Shown here piece by piece: positions 1 to 6,219 of a DNA stretch of 12,471 nt. This DNA comes from Coemansia sp. RSA 1804 (Eukaryota > Kickxellomycota > Kickxellomycetes > Kickxellales > Kickxellaceae). A program made the position numbers and the translations under genes. Positions within the stretch are counted from its first letter, which is position 1, and each line of letters begins with the position of its first letter. The notes under the pieces were generated by a model. It worked only from the letters and a program-made list of their open reading frames with translations. It searched no databases and was not told the origin of the DNA. The stretch lies in the NCBI GenBank assembly GCA_027578815.1, contig JANBTH010000706.1, positions 1 to 12,471 on the forward strand, read 5' to 3'.

Positions 1-137
1 TTCAATCTCTTCTTTTGGATCGCATGTTGTTATTGTTTTTTTCTCTATTTACTCTTTGCTTTATCTATTTGTCGTTAGCTTTTTTGTCACAGCTATATAC
101 GTTGTTTACCTAGTCTTTGCTATATCCAATATCCCAC
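1..137 (+). promoter_or_regulatory. Leader/promoter-proximal region of the PGAP2-like gene
   Basis: This T- and C-rich stretch precedes the first ATG of the PGAP2-like gene. An in-frame TAG at 111-113 means that coding cannot extend further upstream without another intron. A TATA-like TATATCC lies at 121-127, only about 11 bases before the ATG, so it may be part of the leader and not a working TATA box. I see no separate gene here. Confidence 0.45.
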
Positions 138-1181
138 ATGGCAGGATCACAGCGACTCGGGTCTTCGGGCAGCTCTTCCCGCGAGTTTCATTTAACTGCT
201 GGCGGAGCTATTCACAAGGTAAAATCAATAGGCATTGCTGATAGGGGATGGCTCGGAAACTAACACAGCCGATTGCATAGCTGGCTACTTGTGCCAAAAC
301 CCCTTCTACACCACATCGACTAAATGTAGAACACGGCTGTCTTCTCTCTATAGGTGACCGGATGGTGGGTGCCATTCCTACACACTGTTTTTGCGTCCAG
401 TAAGTAGCGCAATGACAAAAAGAGGAAAGGAGGGCTTGGGTGGTCTATAAAACGATAGAGATAACGATTGAGTACTAAACTAACCAACATCATTCCGTCC
501 TTCTTATTCCTTCAACAACCTACTCTAGCCGCATTTGTTGGAGCACTCGTTATCGGATGGAAGCTCCACTACTACAAGATTGTGAAAAACGAGTACTACG
601 GATATCCCGACGAGTGGTTTCCCTCGGTTTCTGCGACAATTGGCGACAGATACCCAGGACGCAATGTCTTTCAGATTCTGATTGCGCTGACGGCACCGCC
701 CCGTCTTCTTCTGCACATCTTCTGGTACATTCTGACCGCTCGTGCAGCGCCCAAGCGCGCCAAAGCGCTGTTCTGGATTGGGTTTCTGCGCACATGGACG
801 TGCGGTGGTTGGGTGTATGTGACCTCCGGCGACGACCATGACGTGCACGATGTGATGATGATCGCATACATGCTGCTGACGCTTCCATACATGATCCTGC
901 TTACCAAGACATGCGCTCTTTCGCCATTTTCCTACAACGACAGGGTGCTGACCCAGAACAAAAGGCGTCGCAAGTGGGTGGCCATCATGTTCTTTGGATC
1001 CATTCCGCCAATGATCTACTTCTTCATCAGTCACAAGGTCCACCATATTGCCGGCGCCTACACCACATACGCATTCTTCGAGTGGGCTCTTATCGTGTTC
1101 GATGTTATGTTTGACTCGCTAGCAATGGTCGAGTTCCAGGCGCTTGATCTGGCCGTCCTTCCAGCTAAGCCCACCGAATAG
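138..1181 (+). CDS. PGAP2 / Cwh43 N-terminal domain protein (Frag1 family), three exons
   Basis: This is a multi-pass ER/Golgi membrane protein of the PGAP2 (FRAG1/DRAM/Sfk1) family, which remodels the lipid of GPI anchors. In yeast the equivalent Cwh43 region acts in ceramide exchange. My model is exon 1 138-218, exon 2 354-399 and exon 3 529-1181, giving 259 residues. The open frame over exon 3 runs back to a TTG at 468 with no ATG. An upstream splice supplies VPFLHTVFAS before a Thr made across the junction and then AFVGALV. This matches, with no gap, the first membrane segment of Cwh43 as I recall it (IP-IAHT-x-CA-x-SAF). The family signature YPDEWFPSVSATIGDRYP is at about residues 68-85, and CGGWVYVTS-DDHD-HD follows. 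Hydrophobic segments lie near 32-52, 88-111, 122-141, 151-171, 191-209 and 220-242. The protein stops after the PGAP2 part, so the Cwh43 C-terminal (PGAP2IP) half is absent. Family certain; exon 1 is the least secure part. Confidence 0.88.
219..353 (+). other. Intron 1 of the PGAP2-like gene (135 nt, phase 0)
   Basis: The donor is GTAAAATC after codon AAG. The acceptor is a pyrimidine-rich CTCTCTATAG ending at 353. A branch-like CGACTAAAT lies about 30 bases before the acceptor, and a second candidate, AACTAAC, is at 258-264. Splicing joins an Ala-Ile-His-Lys end to Val-Thr-Gly-Trp-Trp in frame. Confidence 0.68.
400..528 (+). other. Intron 2 of the PGAP2-like gene (129 nt, phase 1)
   Basis: The donor is a consensus GTAAGT at 400-405. 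The acceptor TACTCTAG ends at 528. Branch-like TACTAAAC and AACTAAC lie at 473-484, about 45 bases upstream of the acceptor. Removing the intron builds an ACC (Thr) codon and restores the conserved first membrane segment without a gap, which strongly supports it. Confidence 0.85.
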
Positions 1182-1478
1182 CACAATTGATCTGCAACAC
1201 GTAGTGCGTATATCTTATCGCTAATTTCGCACACACAGCCTGAAAAAAAAGCTACTAGTTCAATAAAATTGATACATATAGCATTTAACTTTGTGGTTAG
1301 AAAAGCCAATACATGCAGTTTTGATATGTTTGCACGTAGCTTGTATATTGAGAAATGTGGGATTTTAAAAAAAGAGTATTCCAAAAGATAGCTTCACCAA
1401 AACATGAAGAAACGTCCCGATACAGAGCTGGCAGCAATAGACACCAGCCGTAACCCAACTGAAAAAGTAAAAGACAGT
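1182..1478. other. Convergent 3' intergenic region, PGAP2-like / nop58
   Basis: AT-rich 3' flanking sequence shared by the two convergent genes. It carries an AATAAA at 1262-1267, 81 bases after the PGAP2-like stop. On the minus strand I find no exact AATAAA for nop58. No RNA gene or further coding region is evident. Confidence 0.6.
1262..1267 (+). terminator. AATAAA polyadenylation signal of the PGAP2-like gene
   Basis: A canonical AATAAA hexamer 81 bases downstream of the TAG stop, in AT-rich sequence, at a plausible distance for 3' end formation. Fungal signals are degenerate, so its use is inferred. Confidence 0.55.
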
Positions 1479-3092
1479 CTAATCCTTGCTCTTCTTTTGT
1501 TTCTTCTCCTTCTTGTCTTTCTTCTCCTTCTTCTCCTTCTTGTCTTTCTTCTCCTTCTTGTCTTTCTTGTCTTTCTTTTCCTTTTTGTCTTTCTTCTCCT
1601 TTTTCTCTTTCTTTTCCTTCTTGGCCTTCTTCTCCTTCTTGGCCTTCTCCTCTTCATCTTCCGATGAAGACGCGTCAGACTCCTCATCCTCATCGTCGGA
1701 CTCGGCGGCTGCTGCCTTGCGCTTCTTTTTCTTGTCCTCCTCCTCGGGTTTCTTCGATCCAGACGCCGCAACTACATCCGAGGCCGTGTTATAGACGGAA
1801 ACGTCCTTTTGCTCAAACTTCTTTTGCTGCGCAGAGTTGGGGGCCTTTGAACGGTCGGCGCGCGCTGCCTTTGCAGCAAACCGCCCTTCCAGCTGGCGCA
1901 GTCTGTTCTCGATCTTGACGCGGCTCTCGATGCCAACCTCCGCAGAGTCGGACTCGCCAAGAGCATCCACGCGGACAGCAATGGATGACTTGGTGGCAGT
2001 AAGGCGGGCAATCTTGCCCTTGGCCTTGGGTCCTGCCTGACCAACAAGCGATGCGTGGTAGATGAGACCGTATTTGGGTGTGTCGTGCTTTGTCTTGAGA
2101 GCGCGGAAAAGCGCCTTCTCGGCACCAAGGATCTGGATGGTCGATGCAGGATACTTGGCCAGGGTCATCAGCGAGCCAGCATGAGAGATAAGGCGTGCGC
2201 CGACGAGTTCACCGACAAGAGCAGTGAGGTTGGGCGCAATGGCAAACATGCGGTTCTTCAGGTACTCGTAGAGCTGGGCGCGGTACTCGGTAATCGAAAT
2301 AACCTGATCACACAGCGCAGTGATGTTCAGGAGATCCTCGTCGCTGATCTCCGTTCCCATGGAGATTTCTGCAGCCTCCTTGATCTCAGCCTCAAGCTCC
2401 TCGGGGAGAATGTCAGCAAGATCAGTCAAGCTGATGTTGCTACGGAAGCCAGCCTTCTTGATGAGCTTGGCGTATGCCAGGTTGTCGTTGATGATCTTGG
2501 CCATCTCCGGGAAATGCCATCCGTACCACTCCTTGACGCGCATCGCATATGTATTGAGCTCCTTGTCCAGATCGTCCAGCAGCGAGATAGCCTGGACAAT
2601 CATCGTGTCAACCTTGTCTGGCGAGAACTTGAGCTTATAGCGCGACAGCGAGTGTGACAGACCGAGCTCCATGGCTGCCATGTCTGAGGCTGAAACGCCG
2701 GTGAGCAGGGACTCGATCTGGCTCCGGATCCCGCGGTACAGCTCGTTCACTGAGGAGTCGGCAACAACATTGATCCCAAGCTTCTTGGAGATGGCGCTTG
2801 CCAGCTTCGAATCGGCAACAGCAAGCGACTCCTTCTTCCATTCCTTCTCGCTGACATCCGTGGTCAAAAAGCTCTTTAGGTTCTTTGAGATCTTGCCCTC
2901 AACCAGCGCCGTAACAGCAGACAGCGCATCGACGGTGTTCTCAAACTTGTGGAACGCCTGCAGTTTGACGGCCTTGTTGGCTGCCGATGGAGTCGCAAAC
3001 TCCTTGTAGAGGTCATCTCCCTTCTTCAGCTTGCTTTCGTCAAGCATCTTGAACAGGGCATAGCCTGCGGCGGTTTCGTAGAGCACAAGCAT
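1479..3092 (-). CDS. NOP58: Nop58, box C/D snoRNP core protein
   Basis: Nop58 is one of the two paralogous Nop-domain proteins (with Nop56) that, with fibrillarin and Snu13, form box C/D snoRNPs for rRNA 2'-O-methylation and pre-rRNA processing in the nucleolus. The 537-residue protein starts at an ATG with the family N-terminus (LVLYETAAGYALFK). An NOP5NT domain covers roughly 1-65 and a coiled-coil/NOSIC region about 160-260. The RNP-binding Nop domain spans about 260-400, with the signature at 295-333 (ELVGARLISHAGSLM, then GAEKALFRALK). A charged tail follows: acidic Ser/Asp/Glu at 464-482, then about 55 residues of KKE/KKD-type triplets at 483-537. Yeast Nop58 also ends in KKE/KKD-type repeats and is of similar length (about 511 residues). 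There is no intron and the stop is TAG. Identification is secure. I prefer Nop58 to Nop56 because of the N-terminus and the KKE/KKD tail. Confidence 0.96.
   Translation of the reverse strand: MLVLYETAAGYALFKMLDESKLKKGDDLYKEFATPSAANKAVKLQAFHKFENTVDALSAVTALVEGKISKNLKSFLTTDVSEKEWKKESLAVADSKLASAISKKLGINVVADSSVNELYRGIRSQIESLLTGVSASDMAAMELGLSHSLSRYKLKFSPDKVDTMIVQAISLLDDLDKELNTYAMRVKEWYGWHFPEMAKIINDNLAYAKLIKKAGFRSNISLTDLADILPEELEAEIKEAAEISMGTEISDEDLLNITALCDQVISITEYRAQLYEYLKNRMFAIAPNLTALVGELVGARLISHAGSLMTLAKYPASTIQILGAEKALFRALKTKHDTPKYGLIYHASLVGQAGPKAKGKIARLTATKSSIAVRVDALGESDSAEVGIESRVKIENRLRQLEGRFAAKAARADRSKAPNSAQQKKFEQKDVSVYNTASDVVAASGSKKPEEEDKKKKRKAAAAESDDEDEESDASSSEDEEEKAKKEKKAKKEKKEKKEKKDKKEKKDKKDKKEKKDKKEKKEKKDKKEKKQKKSKD
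1482..1646 (-). repeat. Low-complexity lysine-triplet repeat (polypurine on coding strand) in nop58
   Basis: About 165 bases encode the KKE/KKD/KKA/KKQ tail of Nop58. On the coding strand they form an almost pure purine tract made of AAG-rich 9- and 12-base units. The plus strand shows the complementary CTT/TCC-rich tract. Such tracts change length by slippage, so tail length probably varies between strains. Confidence 0.85.
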
Positions 3093-3352
3093 TGCTGTTT
3101 ATGTGGAACTTTATGTCTCTTTACAGATAGACAACAAGGCGTGAAAAAAAGACAACGGAGGAGTAGTGGTAAGAAAAAAGAAGAGAATAACTTGCGTTCG
3201 TGATCTGGCTCGCTCTTTTGTTTCGTCCATATATTTATTCTCTGGCTCTAACACGAGCAACAGCTCGCAACAACAAAAAAAAAAGAGGGAACAAACAAAA
3301 AATTTCTCCAATCTGATCAGGTGATTTATATCCTGCGAGATCGGAACGGAAT
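3093..3352 (-). promoter_or_regulatory. nop58 promoter overlapping the TOE1 3' region
   Basis: The 260 bases between the TOE1 stop and the nop58 ATG must hold both the TOE1 3' end and the nop58 promoter. Minus-strand GAATAAATATATGG covers 3226-3239. It contains AATAAA (3234-3239), 114 bases past the TOE1 stop, fused to a TATA-like TAAATATA (3230-3237), about 140 bases before the nop58 ATG. Downstream of this on the minus strand the sequence is T/C-rich, like a fungal promoter-leader. No other gene is visible. Confidence 0.5.
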
Positions 3353-4981
3353 CTAATTTTGATCACTGGTGGCAACTCCAGGAAGCGGTTTGGTCTCGCT
3401 TGTCGATGTTTCGGGACCATTCAAGACCTTCTTCTCGGCCTTTACTACACGATCCATCGTCTGACGGTATGTTACCGAATTAGTTGCGTACATGCTTGCT
3501 TTGATGAGAAGCGGCGTCCCTGACCGTCCCATCAAGTACACCTTGTTCTTGTACTGGCCAAGCTTTTCGGGCAATAGCATCTGGCAGGACGCAAACACGT
3601 ATCCCGTCATAAACGCATCGTATGCTGCCGTATGATACATGGCTTCAATGCTTGGGTTTAGGGCTGGTGCGTCTATGCCTTCTGAGCTGGTGCTCGTGTC
3701 GTCGGTATCATCGGTGCTATCGGTATCATCAGCATCATTGGAAGTGTTGGTATCGACATCGGATACGGCCTGTTTCTCAGAGGAAAGCACACCATCATTA
3801 CCAACGCCATTTTCCAGCACAGTTGATGAGAGTACCGACGACACGCCAGTAACATCCAAAGCGCTTTCCGACGCCTTCCGTTTAGGGTTGCCTTCGCTTG
3901 GGTCGTCACTATCTCGCTTGCGCTTTGCTACGCTGGCAGACTTGTTCGGAATTGTCGCACCACTTGTTCCAATGGCAAAATCACCAGTAGCTCCTTCTTC
4001 GCGTTCCTGGCAATCCAAGATAAAGTTTATGTCGTGAGAAAGGGGGCACTTTTGGTCAAGTTTGCAGTGGCCTCGAACTGCAAAGTCCGAGCAGTATCGC
4101 TGTGTGCCTGGTTTGGAGGACGCTGCGGTTGGTTGTGGCTCCGAGGGCTTTGGGGTTTCATCCTTAAGCCTGTTCCTCAGCCTGATATCCAGAGCCGGCT
4201 CGTCAGCAAGGGCTCTTCTCTTTTGGATTCTTTCGCTCTTGTGATAAGCGTATGCCAAGAATGATGCAGTCGTTGGATCCGCACCTTCGACAATAACCTT
4301 TGTGTCATATATTCCGCCAGGAAACATCTCGTGCAGGTCATAGACAAATGACTCGTAGGTGTCGGGCAACGGACCAAAGAACGATTGGTACAGGTAGACA
4401 AGATCGAAGAGTCCGTTGTGTATTACCAGCGGCTTCCGCAACCGCACCAGATCCAGAAAAATCTCGCGGATCATCCGGCCTTCCTCGTTGATTTCCTCGG
4501 TCTTCACCACAACTGGATCGGGGTTGGGACTGCTGAAGAACCGGATGCCCTTGGCGGCCTGCCTTGTCAGGTCAAACCCATTTCGCGCAAGAAACGACAC
4601 GCTTGACGGATTGATCAAGTGCGAGTTCTGAGCCTGCAGAGTAAAATTAAAATTATTCACATTGAAGCTGCCAGGCACGCTGACGTGCCGGCGGGAATAT
4701 ACACTGACGCCCAGTGAAAGAAGGGCATGGGTCCTGGCAATGTTTGCCATGGCCTTGTACTTTTCCTTCATGTCCGTAGCCCTAGTAACCCATTCGGCCG
4801 TATTGAAGCGGAAGAGCCGCGATGCATTGCTAAGAACAAGCCCTGTGAATTCGGTGTCAATGGCGACAAATTTTGCCCGGGATATAATGTCGCGGATATC
4901 TTTGAAAAGTGGCGCTATGTTGTCTCGCGTTACATCATTGTATACTGCCGACGTGGAGCCGATATTATCGTTGTCTGGCAT
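3353..4981 (-). CDS. TOE1-like DEDDh (CAF1-family) 3' exoribonuclease with CCCH zinc finger
   Basis: This is a CAF1/PARN-family deadenylase. Its layout matches human TOE1, which trims the 3' ends of snRNAs and other small nuclear RNAs in Cajal bodies. The frame is open to a TTG at 4999, but the first ATG is at 4981, giving 542 residues. Numbered from that ATG, the DEDDh residues are D42 and E44 (AIDTEFTGL), D193 (HNGLFDLVYLYQSF) and H450 with D455 (HTAAYDAFMTGYVF). A CCCH finger (C297-x8-C306-x5-C312-x3-H316, then DINFILDCQ) and a basic bipartite nuclear signal at about 353-369 sit between the third and fourth catalytic blocks. That insertion is characteristic of TOE1 and differs from PARN or Caf1. 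An Asp/Thr/Ser-rich linker covers about 407-434. No intron. The minus-strand sequence just upstream (TTTCCTTTGCAG, then AACAGAGCGCCT before the ATG) resembles a splice acceptor, so a 5'UTR intron is possible. Confidence 0.9.
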   Translation of the reverse strand: MPDNDNIGSTSAVYNDVTRDNIAPLFKDIRDIISRAKFVAIDTEFTGLVLSNASRLFRFNTAEWVTRATDMKEKYKAMANIARTHALLSLGVSVYSRRHVSVPGSFNVNNFNFTLQAQNSHLINPSSVSFLARNGFDLTRQAAKGIRFFSSPNPDPVVVKTEEINEEGRMIREIFLDLVRLRKPLVIHNGLFDLVYLYQSFFGPLPDTYESFVYDLHEMFPGGIYDTKVIVEGADPTTASFLAYAYHKSERIQKRRALADEPALDIRLRNRLKDETPKPSEPQPTAASSKPGTQRYCSDFAVRGHCKLDQKCPLSHDINFILDCQEREEGATGDFAIGTSGATIPNKSASVAKRKRDSDDPSEGNPKRKASESALDVTGVSSVLSSTVLENGVGNDGVLSSEKQAVSDVDTNTSNDADDTDSTDDTDDTSTSSEGIDAPALNPSIEAMYHTAAYDAFMTGYVFASCQMLLPEKLGQYKNKVYLMGRSGTPLLIKASMYATNSVTYRQTMDRVVKAEKKVLNGPETSTSETKPLPGVATSDQN

Positions 4982-5296
4982 AGGCGCTCTGTTCTGCAAA
5001 GGAAATGAGCAAAGTTTTACCGTGTGCTGGTGAGGGGTCGTAGAGAATTAATGGGTGAACAAAAGAAGAAGTAGGAGAAGAAAGGAGGCAAGCTACTAAA
5101 AAGTATTATCCAGTTTAACAGATCACCAAAGAAGCCTCTGATGGTTCTTTATCTTGTTTGTTTTTTGTTTTTCTTTTTTTTTGTAGTTCTTCTGGGTAGA
5201 CGGCGTTCGTCAGCCGAATTGGACATTTCTACTTCAAGCATCATTCGCAGTACGCTTATATTGCGATAGCGACGGCAACAACAACACCGGCCAGGC
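4982..5296. promoter_or_regulatory. Divergent promoter region, TOE1-like / TMEM70-like
   Basis: These 315 bases separate two head-to-head starts, so they should hold both promoters and leaders. The sequence has purine runs near 5060-5090 and a long T-rich tract near 5157-5182. I see no clear TATA box. Minus-strand TTTCCTTTGCAG ends 15 bases before the TOE1 ATG and could be a 5'UTR splice acceptor. No RNA gene or conserved open frame is evident. Confidence 0.5.
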
Positions 5297-6073
5297 ATGC
5301 GTGCGCTTTTCCTTTGTGCGAATGTGTCTAAGCAGCAAGTAAAAGCTGGCCTCCGACAGAACAGTTGCGCCAAGCGCTGGAAAACAACGGATGCAGCAAC
5401 AGCAGCAGCGACAGACAGTGGCGGAGAGCAGAGGACTGTCATATTCGATGCGATTTCAGGCAGGGCAGTACGCATGCTCAAGTTCATGTCGCTGATGGGA
5501 TCGGTTGCAGCGTGTACCGCAACAGGGGTCACTTGGGTCCAGCACTTGCAGGACAAGGTGGAGGAGACAGATATGGGCCCGCACTCGCTGATACTGGCCA
5601 GCGTTGTAAGTTTGGTGTCGACAGTATGTGTCACCAAGATGTTTGGTCCGTTCGTCACCCGCGTCACCATGCTGCCGGCTGCGAAACCTGGAGCCGTTCA
5701 CATCGACAAGCACGGGCTGCCGACGTTTGACAGCATTCTTTCGACAGCATCCAGACAACGCACACCCGTTCAGCAACAGCATCGACACCTGTCGCTTTCC
5801 GGGAGAGTCACAAGCGATACCGAGCTGGTGTTTGAGACGCCGGGGCTGCTGGGGTTCACAACACGGCACACAAGGCTTCGTGTCCGAGATCTGGAGCCTT
5901 CTGGAAAACGCTCCCGCACATGGGACATTGCAGCAGCGGCAAGACAGCGGCTCAAGGAGAATGGCACAAAACCACCCGTAACCACGTTCACCATCCTCTG
6001 GAAGTCAGCAAAGGACTCGAAAAGCAAACAGCTCATGGAGGAGATAAACACCATAGTCGGGGCGTCATCGTAG
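5297..6073 (+). CDS. Mitochondrial TMEM70/TMEM186/TMEM223-family inner membrane protein
   Basis: A 258-residue protein with two closely spaced hydrophobic segments (about 62-82 and 97-120). The short loop between them, and the soluble C-terminal part, match the layout of TMEM70/TMEM186/TMEM223 proteins, which help assemble respiratory complex I or ATP synthase. The first 31 residues contain R and K but no D or E, as in a cleavable mitochondrial targeting sequence. RTVIFDAISGRAVRMLKF precedes the first segment. MFGPFVTRVTMLP follows the second, as in the family's conserved region after TM2. Near 177-200 there is a LVFETPGLLGFTTRHTRLR block and a DLEP motif. The start is an ATG and the frame is uninterrupted. 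Assignment rests on architecture and short motifs, so the exact subfamily is unsure. A generic two-TM mitochondrial protein is the alternative. Confidence 0.65.
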   Translation: MRALFLCANVSKQQVKAGLRQNSCAKRWKTTDAATAAATDSGGEQRTVIFDAISGRAVRMLKFMSLMGSVAACTATGVTWVQHLQDKVEETDMGPHSLILASVVSLVSTVCVTKMFGPFVTRVTMLPAAKPGAVHIDKHGLPTFDSILSTASRQRTPVQQQHRHLSLSGRVTSDTELVFETPGLLGFTTRHTRLRVRDLEPSGKRSRTWDIAAAARQRLKENGTKPPVTTFTILWKSAKDSKSKQLMEEINTIVGASS

Positions 6074-6219
6074 CCATCTCATGGCCATTATAGAAGAAGA
6101 TAGACGACATTGGAACTGGGATTCACGTTTATTCTCAATAAAGGGCTACGTTGGAGTTTGCGATAAGAAAAAAACAGAGTATCCTTGCAAAAAAGCAAGC
6201 AAGAAAAAGCATGTTGCGC
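6074..6219. terminator. Overlapping convergent polyadenylation signals
   Basis: This is the short convergent region between the TMEM70-like and adhesin-like genes. TTTATTCTCAATAAA at 6128-6142 contains AATAAA on the plus strand (6137-6142, 64 bases after the TMEM70-like stop). It also contains AATAAA on the minus strand (6128-6133, about 87 bases after the adhesin-like stop). The two arms form a perfect inverted repeat around CTC. Confidence 0.65.

Noticed and set aside
56..241. Open frame of 61 codons near the left edge
   Set aside because: It starts at TTG, has no family resemblance, and overlaps the better-supported exon 1 of the PGAP2-like gene in another frame.
468..528. N-terminal extension of the PGAP2-like frame starting at a TTG
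   Set aside because: It has no ATG, contains branch-point and acceptor signals, and breaks the conserved first membrane segment. It is intron.
1394..1771. Arg/Lys-rich minus-strand frame, and the Leu/Phe-rich plus-strand frames over the same tract
   Set aside because: Shadows of the Nop58 lysine-repeat tract read in other frames.
4982..4999. Six-residue N-terminal extension of the TOE1 frame
   Set aside because: It begins at TTG. The first ATG is at 4981, and the family start does not need the extension.
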